Positions 1 to 6,076 of a stretch of DNA of 7,755 bases are shown piece after piece. Made by a program: the position numbers and the translations under genes. The stretch covers positions 1 to 7,755 of the forward strand of contig CAMNAT010000085.1 of assembly GCA_946531785.1 (NCBI GenBank), read 5' to 3'. Origin of the DNA: an uncultured Oscillospiraceae bacterium (GTDB lineage Bacteria > Bacillota > Clostridia > UBA1381). Position 1 is the first letter of the stretch. Every line of letters starts with the position of its first letter. The notes beneath the pieces were generated by a model. That model was not told the DNA's origin and did no database searches. It saw only the letters and a list, made by a program, of their open reading frames with translations.

Positions 1-699
1 AACAAGATGGTAGAGACCTTTGCGGGTTATACCTGTCTTACGGAGAGCGTAAGGATCATGCAGTCCACCAGCTTCTTTGCAAAGCGTGCAATGGATATAA
101 TAGGCGGTCTGGTCGGCTCGTTGATAACGATAATCCTTACCATATTTATAGGTCCGCTGATCTTTATCACCGATCCGGGGCCGATATTCTTCACGCAACC
201 GCGTATAGGCAAGGGCGGCAGAGTGTTCAAGATGGTCAAGTTCCGCTCAATGTATAAGGATGCTGAGGCGCGCAAGGCTGAGCTTATGAAGCATAATACG
301 ATATCCGACGGAATGATGTTCAAGATGGATAACGACCCGAGGATCCTCGGGAGCGGTCCGGATGGAAAGCGGAAGGGCATAGGCTGGTTTATCCGTAAAT
401 TCTCGATAGACGAATTCCCGCAGTTCTTCCAGGTGCTCACAGGCGATATGTCTCTCGTAGGAACGCGGCCGCCTACCCTTGACGAGTGGGAAAAATACGG
501 CTCCTCTCACAGAGCGCGTATGGCGATAAGACCGGGTATAACCGGAATGTGGCAGACCAGCGGAAGAAGCGATATAACCGACTTTGAGGAGGTCATACGC
601 CTCGACATGGAATACATAAGGAAGATGGATATCTGGTTCGACATAAAGCTTATCGCAAAGACGGTAAAGGATCAGTTTACGGGTGCCGGAGCCAAATGA
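1..699 (+). CDS. Polyprenyl-phosphate sugar-1-phosphate transferase (WbaP/CpsE-type), 3' part
   Basis: This bacterial sugar transferase family protein moves a sugar-1-phosphate from a UDP-sugar to undecaprenyl phosphate on the cytoplasmic face of the membrane, the first step of repeat-unit assembly. The frame is open from base 1, and the residues before the core (VETFAGYTCLTESVRI, just ahead of KRAMDIIGG) look like the linker that follows the N-terminal domain of long-form enzymes. I therefore read it as 5'-truncated by the window edge; the ATG at base 7 is probably internal. Of 232 visible residues, about 32-57 form the membrane helix. Then come GPIFFTQPRIG (about 60-70), KFRSM, the catalytic Asp-Glu pair in SIDEFPQF (D137, E138), GDMSLVGTRPPT, and RPGITGMWQ followed by SGRSDI near the C-terminus. 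The gene ends at TGA 697-699, just before a terminator hairpin. The donor sugar cannot be read from sequence. Family assignment is very secure. Confidence 0.95.
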   Translation, partial: NKMVETFAGYTCLTESVRIMQSTSFFAKRAMDIIGGLVGSLITIILTIFIGPLIFITDPGPIFFTQPRIGKGGRVFKMVKFRSMYKDAEARKAELMKHNTISDGMMFKMDNDPRILGSGPDGKRKGIGWFIRKFSIDEFPQFFQVLTGDMSLVGTRPPTLDEWEKYGSSHRARMAIRPGITGMWQTSGRSDITDFEEVIRLDMEYIRKMDIWFDIKLIAKTVKDQFTGAGAK

Positions 700-703
700 T
701 GAC

Positions 704-748
704 TAAAACAACAACGAGGCGGTGTATACACTGCCTCGTTTTGTTTTA
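704..748. terminator. Bidirectional intrinsic terminator between convergent genes
   Basis: Long hairpin between the stop of the sugar-phosphate transferase and the end of the FrhB-like gene. The inner stem pairs 713-724 with 729-740 around a TATA loop, with one G-U pair. After a single bulged C at 712, TAAAACAA (704-711) pairs with TTGTTTTA (741-748). The T-rich right side acts as U-tract for the + transcript, and the A-rich left side gives a U-tract for the - transcript, so it should stop both. The TAA stop of the minus-strand gene (746-748) lies inside the hairpin. Confidence 0.85.
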
Positions 749-1948
749 TCTGGATCTTATATCATTATATGTCTGCATCAGCTTTCTCTTGATTTTTCCT
801 GGGATCATACGCTTTATGGCCCCTGCGATATGCTCCTTATAGTGCTTTTTATACCAGTACAGAAACGCGTCATAGCCTTTTTCTTTGTACATATCAGACA
901 GCGCGGTATGCTCTCTCATCGGCACACTTGCCGCAGTAAGCTGCTTGTTCCGCTTCTCGGCGCTTTTCCTGTCGGACTGTGCAATGAGCAGTCTGCTTTC
1001 TATGAGCTTCATCCATTGTCTGCCCTTTTCATTATTCACAAGTACACAGGATACTCCCTTGTCAACATCCACCTCGCCCATTTTTGAAGTGAGCTCCTCG
1101 CGAATTCCCCAGTAGTCACCGAGCGTTATATCGCCCTGGCGTCCCTCTGACGGATACCGGCAGTTATAGCAGCTCTCGCGATAGATCTCGCCGTTAAGGA
1201 AATAGAAATAGTACGGCGATGTACCGGAATGATACTTTATCTTTGCGCCGTCGCCGCTTATTGATCCCAGCACTCCCCAACCGTATGTCTTATCCCTGAA
1301 TTTTACATCACGGATATTCATTTTTTTCTTTCCCGCTACATAGCCCAGGTCATCCTTCAACATTTTCATGCTTGGCACACCATGACATATGATGTCAACA
1401 GTGAGAAGCTTCTCGTAGTCCTTTTTAAGAAATGCTTTAAAACCCGAGATCTGGCACGGAGTACCGCTGTAGCAGACATATCTTCCGCTATCGAGCATTT
1501 CCTTTGCGCGTTTGAATGTACTATCAGTTGAGCTTTGCACGTATTTTGAGCCGCGCAGCCTTGCGAGATCTTTTTTGTTTTCGACTGCGATATGACAGAG
1601 CGACATATTCTCTCCCCATGCAGCGCCGAAAACAGCTCCGCCTTTATCGAGTACCGCCTCGGCAAGCTCTGTAAATAAGCCGCCCGAGGATGATTCCATC
1701 AGCACACCTGTATTCTTCGTTACAGCGGCATATACCTCCGGATCGCCGTTTGCGCCTGAGCCCTTATCTGTAAATGTGCATACCGAAATGCACAGTCCGC
1801 AGTTTACGCACTTCTCCTCATCAACAGACGGGAAGATAAAGCCCATCTCGTCCTCTTTCATCATGATCGCGCCGCATGGGCATATGTTTACACATGCACC
1901 GCAGCCACAGCATTGTTTTGGATCTTCAATCCTGATATGATCTTTCAT
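746..1948 (-). CDS. FrhB-like 2x[4Fe-4S] oxidoreductase, polysaccharide-locus type
   Basis: 400-residue protein of the coenzyme F420 hydrogenase/dehydrogenase beta-subunit superfamily. Two ferredoxin motifs sit at the N-terminus: C13-x2-C16-x2-C19-x3-C23-P and C47-x2-C50-x2-C53-x3-C57. Next come FrhB-type motifs: SSSGG (86-90), RGSKYVQS (132-139), YSGTPCQ (160-166), DIICHGVP (185-192), then an ESCYNCRYPSEGRQGDITLGD segment with C260/C263, split here only by its position near 258-278. The last 40 residues are basic. The start at 1948 is chosen because AGAGGA lies six bases upstream and the ferredoxin motif begins at residue 13; an in-frame ATG at 2050 would run through the promoter. Relatives without known F420 use are common in Clostridia and Bacteroidetes polysaccharide loci, often beside pyruvyl transferases; one begins at 7187 here. 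The actual reaction is unknown. It forms a single-gene transcription unit opposed to its neighbours. Confidence 0.9.
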   Translation of the reverse strand: MKDHIRIEDPKQCCGCGACVNICPCGAIMMKEDEMGFIFPSVDEEKCVNCGLCISVCTFTDKGSGANGDPEVYAAVTKNTGVLMESSSGGLFTELAEAVLDKGGAVFGAAWGENMSLCHIAVENKKDLARLRGSKYVQSSTDSTFKRAKEMLDSGRYVCYSGTPCQISGFKAFLKKDYEKLLTVDIICHGVPSMKMLKDDLGYVAGKKKMNIRDVKFRDKTYGWGVLGSISGDGAKIKYHSGTSPYYFYFLNGEIYRESCYNCRYPSEGRQGDITLGDYWGIREELTSKMGEVDVDKGVSCVLVNNEKGRQWMKLIESRLLIAQSDRKSAEKRNKQLTAASVPMREHTALSDMYKEKGYDAFLYWYKKHYKEHIAGAIKRMIPGKIKRKLMQTYNDIRSR

Positions 1949-1954
1949 TTTGGT

Positions 1955-1960
1955 TCCTCT
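1955..1960 (-). promoter_or_regulatory. Ribosome binding site fixing the start of the FrhB-like gene
   Basis: On the minus strand AGAGGA lies six bases before the ATG at 1948-1946. No comparable site precedes the upstream in-frame ATG at 2050, which sits within the -35 box of the gene's own promoter. This decides the shorter start. Confidence 0.8.
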
Positions 1961-2021
1961 TTTTATGTACTTTATTCCGAACAAAGTCCTCACCTGCCGG
2001 CAAGGAGCACCTCTTAAACTA

Positions 2022-2050
2022 AATATAACATAAACCGCCGATAAGTTCAA
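2022..2050 (-). promoter_or_regulatory. Sigma-A promoter for the FrhB-like gene
   Basis: Minus strand: -35 TTGAAC (2050-2045), spacer of exactly 17 bases, -10 TATATT (2027-2022), with TG one base before the -10 (extended -10). Expected transcription start is near 2015, giving a leader of about 67 bases. The leader contains no stable hairpin-plus-U-run that I can recognise as an attenuator. Confidence 0.75.
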
Positions 2051-2074
2051 GTCTTTTTGATAAATTCACTTGAA
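2046..2074. repeat. Inverted repeat spanning both -35 boxes of the divergent promoters
   Basis: TTCAAGT (2046-2052) and ACTTGAA (2068-2074) are perfect 7-base inverted arms separated by 15 bases. Each arm includes most of one -35 box of the two divergent promoters. Part of the symmetry follows from the two TTGAA boxes facing away from each other, but the match extends two bases further into the spacer on both sides. It could be an operator for one regulator acting on both genes, or coincidence. Confidence 0.45.
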
Positions 2075-2098
2075 TTAGACACGATACTATGCTATAAT
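2070..2098 (+). promoter_or_regulatory. Sigma-A promoter for the first GT4 glycosyltransferase
   Basis: -35 TTGAAT (2070-2075), 17-base spacer, perfect -10 TATAAT (2093-2098) preceded by TGC, an extended -10. Expected start near 2105, leader about 47 bases. It is divergent from the promoter of the FrhB-like gene, with 19 bases between the two -35 boxes. Confidence 0.85.
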
Positions 2099-2151
2099 GA
2101 TATACAGTATAATATCACAAAAAAGTTTATTAGAAGTAAGGAGATACCACC

Positions 2152-3273
2152 ATGAAGATCGCAATGATAGGACATAAACGGATCCCTACCAGAAGCGGCG
2201 GGATCGAGGTCGTCGTTGAGGAGCTTTCGACCCGTATGGTAAACCTCGGTCACGAGGTAGACGCATATAACCGACACAGTGGGGAGGAAAAGCTGAAGGA
2301 CTATAAGGGTGTACGGATAATTGAGATCCCCACATTCAACGTGCCGGCGCTTCACGCCATGCTATCTTCGTTTTTTGCCACAGTAAGATGCTTATTTACA
2401 AAATATGATGTTGTGCATTACCACGCGGAAGGCCCCTGCGCTATGCTTCCGATCGCGAGGCTGTTCGGCAAGAAAACAGTTGCGACCATACACGGTCTCG
2501 ACTGGCAGAGAAGCAAATGGGGCGGATTTGCTACCAAATATATCAAATTCGGAGAGAAAATGGCAGCAAAGCACGCCGACAAGGTAATTGTTCTGTCAAA
2601 AAACGTGCAGAAATATTTCAAGGATACATACGACCGCGATACTGTTCTGATCCCGAACGGGATATATAAGGTAGACCCTGTTGCGCCGGATATAATAAAA
2701 AGCAAATACGGGCTGAACGGTAACGATTATATACTTTTCCTTGCAAGGCTGACCCCGGAAAAAGGACTTCACTATCTCATTGACGCGTATAAAAAGCTGA
2801 AAACGGATAAAAAGCTCATCATCGCCGGCGGGACCGAGCCGGAAACGGAATATATAGCATCGGTAAAGGAACAGGCAAAGGGCTGTGATAACATAATCTT
2901 TACAGGCTTCGTAAGCGGACAGACGCTTGCAGAGCTGTTCTCAAACTGCTTTGTCTATGTTCTGCCGAGCGATATAGAGGGCATGCCTCTGAGTCTGCTT
3001 GAAGCAGTTGGATATGACACGAAGGTCATTGTAAGTGATATCCCTGAGAATGTGGACTGTCTTGACGGCTACGGTAACTCCTTCGAGCACAGCAACAGCG
3101 AGTCCCTTCGGCAGCTTCTGCAGAATTGCATCGACTGCGAGGAGCTGCGTGACTGCGACTTCAAGGAGAATGAGACCGCTGAATCCATCAGGGAAAAGCG
3201 CGCCGGACTTCTTGAAAAATATGATTGGGACAACATTACAGATCAGACGCTTGAGCTGTACAAAACATTATGA
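2152..3273 (+). CDS. GT4-family glycosyltransferase with DUF1972-like N-terminus
   Basis: 373-residue cytoplasmic GT-B retaining glycosyltransferase, expected to transfer a sugar from a nucleotide-sugar to the growing lipid-linked repeat unit. The N-terminal acceptor domain opens with KIAMIGHKRIP and SGGIE (residues 15-19), the pattern seen in DUF1972-containing rhamnosyltransferase-like enzymes. The C-terminal donor domain begins near 190 and shows FLARLTPEKG (R199, K204), the usual phosphate-contacting residues, FTGFVSG (250-256), and the E-x7-E motif with E276 and E284 in EGMPLSLLE. Length is normal for the family. The start is supported by AAGGAG (2138-2143) eight bases before the ATG and by a near-consensus promoter. 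It is a single-gene unit ending in a terminator hairpin three bases after its stop. The tail past 300 is rich in acidic residues and cysteines. Sugar specificity cannot be read; rhamnose is only a guess from the N-terminal type. Confidence 0.92.
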   Translation: MKIAMIGHKRIPTRSGGIEVVVEELSTRMVNLGHEVDAYNRHSGEEKLKDYKGVRIIEIPTFNVPALHAMLSSFFATVRCLFTKYDVVHYHAEGPCAMLPIARLFGKKTVATIHGLDWQRSKWGGFATKYIKFGEKMAAKHADKVIVLSKNVQKYFKDTYDRDTVLIPNGIYKVDPVAPDIIKSKYGLNGNDYILFLARLTPEKGLHYLIDAYKKLKTDKKLIIAGGTEPETEYIASVKEQAKGCDNIIFTGFVSGQTLAELFSNCFVYVLPSDIEGMPLSLLEAVGYDTKVIVSDIPENVDCLDGYGNSFEHSNSESLRQLLQNCIDCEELRDCDFKENETAESIREKRAGLLEKYDWDNITDQTLELYKTL

Positions 3274-3275
3274 TG

Positions 3276-3311
3276 CTAAAAACTCACCCTTCAAATAGGG
3301 TGAGTTTTTAG
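3276..3311. terminator. Perfect symmetrical bidirectional terminator
   Basis: A 15-bp stem with no mismatch pairs 3276-3290 with 3297-3311 around the six-base loop TCAAAT. The stem carries an A5 run on the left and a T5 run on the right, so each strand yields a GC-rich upper stem followed by a U-run. It lies 2 bases after the stop of the GT4 gene and 1 base from the stop of the opposing glycerophosphotransferase-like gene, serving both. Confidence 0.9.
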
Positions 3312-3312
3312 G

Positions 3313-4488
3313 TCACAAAAGCTTTTCTATCTCTTCAAAGTTGCGTTTGCAATTATTTTTATCGTTAAACTTATAGAAGGCGTTCATCCTTTTGAGATAT
3401 TTTTCATCCGGCACAAGCCCGTTCTCGAGTATATGCCTAAGCTCGGCTATTGCGTCGGTCTCGGTCTCGACCACCTTGCCGAAGCCGTCGCGTTTATACT
3501 CAAAATACCCTTGTCCGTACTGCTGAGCGCGGAACTCCTTTTCATCGAACTGATAATGCACTACGGGCTTTCGCATATATCCGTAATCAAAATATACGCT
3601 TGAATAATCGGTAAGCAGTATATCGCTGTTTATAAGCAGCTCCTGCACATCATTATGCTGAAAATCCGCTATTTTTACTCTCGGGTTATCCGTTCCGAAG
3701 CAGTCTATAAACCTCTGCGCTTCGTAATGCGGATAGAATACAAGCTCATAGTCATATTCATCAAGCAGCGCAGCAAGCTCTTTGCTGTTTAAAAGACTGT
3801 TATATCTTTTGAAATAATCGCTTGAACGGAAGCTGTTACGGCTGCAGCTGCGCATTGAGGAACGCCATGTCGGCATAAAAAGTAATTTGCGTGTCGGCTT
3901 ATCGTTCTTTCTATTATTATCGTATCTGCAAAGACCCGTAAGCTTTATTATGCCCTTTTTATATCCGTAGTTTGCTTCCACATACTCAAACTCCGGTACC
4001 GCCGAGCATACAAACATATCGATATTTGTGTTGTCCTCATGGCAGAAGCTGATATCATCCTTTATTATGCCATGCTGCAGAAAAATATTCTTTGATCTGT
4101 TCGGCACATATTTCCCGAACTTTTTCTTGTTGAAGAACAGGATATCCGGAGCATAGCCGTCAATATGTGTGCTTACGCGTACCTTTGCAAGAAGATAACT
4201 GAGGTAATGACGGAAGCTGCGGTAAGTTATCACCTGGCCTAACGCCGCGACCTTAGCGCGATCCGGAGATGAGTCTGAAATGATATAGACAGAATTGATC
4301 TCCGGATGCTCTTTGGTTATATATTTAAAAAAGTGATATCCGTTATCCCTGGCGTCCAGACCGCGCTCTGACACTATCCACAGATCCTTATATTCAGGGC
4401 GCGATCTTACAAAGAATGATACTATCTCCGCCGCTATAAGGATGAAGAAAATACGGGCATATTCAAATACCCTTTTAAACTTATACAT
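3313..4488 (-). CDS. CDP-glycerol glycerophosphotransferase (TagF/TagB) family protein
   Basis: 391-residue member of the family that transfers glycerol phosphate (or related polyol phosphate) from CDP-linked donors in teichoic acid and capsule synthesis. A hydrophobic N-terminal segment (about 8-27) may anchor it to the inner membrane. Family motifs are all present: LQHG with H139, CRYDN (187-191), FMPTWR (204-209), FYPHYEAQ with H254, and SDILLTDYSSVYFD (288-301) followed by KPVVHYQFDEKEF. Histidines in the HG and PH motifs match positions known to be catalytic or substrate-binding in TagF. Length fits the single catalytic domain without the extra N-terminal region of full TagF. The start has GGAGG (4496-4500) seven bases upstream and a perfect promoter. 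No CDP-glycerol synthesis gene (TagD-like) lies in the window, so the donor must be made elsewhere. Whether it primes, polymerises or decorates is unknown; decoration of the polysaccharide fits the context. Confidence 0.93.
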   Translation of the reverse strand: MYKFKRVFEYARIFFILIAAEIVSFFVRSRPEYKDLWIVSERGLDARDNGYHFFKYITKEHPEINSVYIISDSSPDRAKVAALGQVITYRSFRHYLSYLLAKVRVSTHIDGYAPDILFFNKKKFGKYVPNRSKNIFLQHGIIKDDISFCHEDNTNIDMFVCSAVPEFEYVEANYGYKKGIIKLTGLCRYDNNRKNDKPTRKLLFMPTWRSSMRSCSRNSFRSSDYFKRYNSLLNSKELAALLDEYDYELVFYPHYEAQRFIDCFGTDNPRVKIADFQHNDVQELLINSDILLTDYSSVYFDYGYMRKPVVHYQFDEKEFRAQQYGQGYFEYKRDGFGKVVETETDAIAELRHILENGLVPDEKYLKRMNAFYKFNDKNNCKRNFEEIEKLL

Positions 4489-4521
4489 AAATATACCTCC
4501 GCAGTCATCTATTCTATATTA

Positions 4522-4550
4522 ATTATATTACAAAACCCTGATATTGTCAA
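4522..4550 (-). promoter_or_regulatory. Full-consensus sigma-A promoter for the glycerophosphotransferase-like gene
   Basis: Minus strand: -35 TTGACA (4550-4545), 17-base spacer, -10 TATAAT (4527-4522), a perfect match to consensus in both boxes and spacing. Expected transcription start is near 4515, leader about 27 bases. By sequence this is the strongest promoter in the window. Confidence 0.88.
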
Positions 4551-4607
4551 GCATTGATGCCATATCATTATAGCTATAAAAAAGCAGAATTAATTGCTTC
4601 AAAGCCA

Positions 4608-4623
4608 TGAAAAGTCGTGAAAA
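4608..4623 (+). repeat. Two TGAAAA direct repeats one helical turn apart, upstream of a -35 box
   Basis: TGAAAA occurs at 4608-4613 and 4618-4623, ten bases apart, ending four bases before the -35 box of the Wzy-like gene. Same-face spacing and position fit an activator site or an A-rich UP-like element. The repeat is short and may be chance. Confidence 0.3.
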
Positions 4624-4627
4624 ACAC

Positions 4628-4656
4628 TTGACTATCTCTCGCGTTTATTGTATAAT
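4628..4656 (+). promoter_or_regulatory. Sigma-A promoter for the polymerase/glycosyltransferase/pyruvyl transferase operon
   Basis: -35 TTGACT (4628-4633), 17-base spacer, perfect -10 TATAAT (4651-4656). Expected start near 4663, leader about 33 bases. A second TATAAT at 4667-4672 has no convincing -35 box. CTCGCG occurs twice around the -10 (4638-4643 and 4676-4681), of unknown meaning. The promoter is divergent from that of the glycerophosphotransferase-like gene. Confidence 0.87.
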
Positions 4657-4682
4657 ATTATAGATATATAATAAGCTCGCGC

Positions 4683-4688
4683 AAGGAA
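4683..4688 (+). promoter_or_regulatory. Ribosome binding site deciding the Wzy-like start
   Basis: AAGGAA lies eight bases before the ATG at 4697. The earlier in-frame ATG at 4688 overlaps the last base of this site and has no usable site of its own, so translation should begin at 4697. Confidence 0.7.
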
Positions 4689-4696
4689 TGGGATAT

Positions 4697-6076
4697 ATGG
4701 AAATAATATACACGAAGAACTCAAAGCTATATGTCGGGCTGTACATATTTTTCATTTTTTGTGCTGCAATGGGTGACTGGAAGGTACTAAATGACGCTTT
4801 GGGCGGTTTGCCGAAAATTGTTTCTGCCGGCGCAGTCGGCGTTGCGTTCATATATGTGCTGTGGACAGGAAATTTCAAGAATGTTAAGACGATATTTCAC
4901 TTTTTTGTGATGTACGTATCGGTGATCGTGGGTATAATTCTCTGGTCGGTAATACTATGGATACTTGATTTCCAGACTATCAGCTACATAATAAAGGGCT
5001 CATCCAAGCTTTCGTTCCAGTTTCTTAACATCCTGGTGGTCATAGCCGCCGGATATATGTTTGAGGAAAAGGCGGCAACATATACTTTTCTGGGGCTGGC
5101 AGCAGGCAATCTGATGATCATCCTGCTCGGCGCGGTAACTACCGGTATCGGCGGTGCCATAAGTGATATGATAAAAAATCTCACCTCCTTCGGAGCAAGC
5201 GATGTAGTTGAAAACTCAAAGTTCATAAGGGCGATAGAGATACACGATATCACCTTTGTAATGGGCGTATATGTAATATATTACCTGTTCTACTGCCACG
5301 GAGAAAAACGCCGTTTCATATATGCCGGGCTGGCGCTGTTCCTGTTCATGGCAGGTCTGAAGCGAATAGCATTTATGGGCATGCTCCTTGCAATGGTATA
5401 TGCGGCATTCAGTGCATGGCTGAGCCCTAAAAGCCAGGCACGATGGGTCACGATAACATCCTTGTGTGTTGTTGCCTTTTGCTATTACTATCTCAGTATC
5501 ATACATTCAGGTGCCTTTACCGCATTTCTTGAAGAACATGATATTGAGCTTATGGGACGGGAAAAGATATATGACTTCATCTCGAACTTCTATACCCTAT
5601 CCCCTTCATACCGCGGCAAGGGCTACGAGTTTTGCGTTGAGCTTTTGCGAAGCATGAAGGGCACAAAGGATCAGGTCGTCAACATCACGGCAGTGCATAA
5701 TGATATTTTGAAAATGTATGTGGAGCTGGGCTTCTGGGGCTTTTTCCTGTGGATCATGGGATACTATGTATACCAGACACATTGGTTCATTACCCGATGC
5801 GGGCAGAAAACCGCTGTTTGCTTCATGACCATCAATCTGTACATGCTGGTCTCGTATCTGACCGACAATAATATGTTTTACTATTGGTCCAGCATGTCGA
5901 TAAGAATAATACCGCTGGCATTTTTCTTTGATCCGATCAAGGAAATGCCGCTCAAGATCAAGGATATAGACGAAATGTCCAAGTTTGAAAGAAAGCTTCG
6001 CGCAAAACGCGAAAAGGCTGTACAGCAGCGAAAAGAAGGCTGGCTGAATGAGTATTCGGAAATAGGTGAAGAGTAA
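4697..6076 (+). CDS. Wzy-like polysaccharide polymerase (O-antigen ligase/polymerase superfamily)
   Basis: 459-residue integral membrane protein with about eleven hydrophobic segments (roughly 9-24, 39-55, 63-89, 107-121, 128-150, 184-200, 205-220, 223-240, 248-267, 342-362, 372-388, plus a short one near 397-410). A large loop (about 268-335) lies before HNDILKMYVELGFWGF (334-349), the conserved signature of the superfamily; the histidine opening it is typical. In a Gram-positive setting the expected role is joining flipped lipid-linked repeat units on the outer face, rather than ligation to lipid A. The last 45 or so residues are soluble, highly charged and probably helical (KFERKLRAKREKAVQQRKEG), predicted on the cytoplasmic side. 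The start at 4697 is preferred over 4688 by ribosome binding site spacing. The stop TAA overlaps the next ATG by one base (TAATG), suggesting translational coupling. Polymerase rather than ligase is inferred from context. Confidence 0.87.
   Translation: MEIIYTKNSKLYVGLYIFFIFCAAMGDWKVLNDALGGLPKIVSAGAVGVAFIYVLWTGNFKNVKTIFHFFVMYVSVIVGIILWSVILWILDFQTISYIIKGSSKLSFQFLNILVVIAAGYMFEEKAATYTFLGLAAGNLMIILLGAVTTGIGGAISDMIKNLTSFGASDVVENSKFIRAIEIHDITFVMGVYVIYYLFYCHGEKRRFIYAGLALFLFMAGLKRIAFMGMLLAMVYAAFSAWLSPKSQARWVTITSLCVVAFCYYYLSIIHSGAFTAFLEEHDIELMGREKIYDFISNFYTLSPSYRGKGYEFCVELLRSMKGTKDQVVNITAVHNDILKMYVELGFWGFFLWIMGYYVYQTHWFITRCGQKTAVCFMTINLYMLVSYLTDNNMFYYWSSMSIRIIPLAFFFDPIKEMPLKIKDIDEMSKFERKLRAKREKAVQQRKEGWLNEYSEIGEE

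Noticed and set aside
27..510. Open minus-strand frames opposite the sugar-phosphate transferase
   Set aside because: They are reverse readings of strongly conserved coding sequence, with no promoter or start signal.
722..1115. Open plus-strand frames antisense to the end of the FrhB-like gene
   Set aside because: They begin within the terminator or have no ribosome binding site, show no recognisable domain, and lie opposite a well-supported gene.
1949..2015. Riboswitch or attenuator in the leader of the FrhB-like gene
   Set aside because: The leader is only about 67 bases, with only a weak GC-rich pairing around TGCCGGCA and no U-run or known conserved core.
1949..2050. In-frame N-terminal extension of the FrhB-like protein from an ATG at 2050
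   Set aside because: It would run through the promoter, lacks a ribosome binding site, and adds residues before a ferredoxin motif that normally starts near the N-terminus.
4581..4600. Palindrome-like AAGCAGAATTAATTGCTT between the two divergent promoters
   Set aside because: Only five base pairs plus a G-U at the edges hold; the AT-rich centre is expected by chance in this composition.
3276..4656. Invertible segment (phase-variable switch) around the minus-strand glycerophosphotransferase-like gene
   Set aside because: I compared the flanks by eye and found no matching inverted repeats at both ends and no recombinase gene. The hairpin at 3276-3311 is explained as a terminator.
4688..4696. 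Earlier ATG of the Wzy-like gene at 4688
   Set aside because: The only good ribosome binding site (4683-4688) overlaps this codon but is well spaced for the ATG at 4697.
4984..5506. Open minus-strand frames opposite the Wzy-like gene
   Set aside because: Their composition mirrors the hydrophobic codons on the coding strand, and no start signals or motifs are visible.
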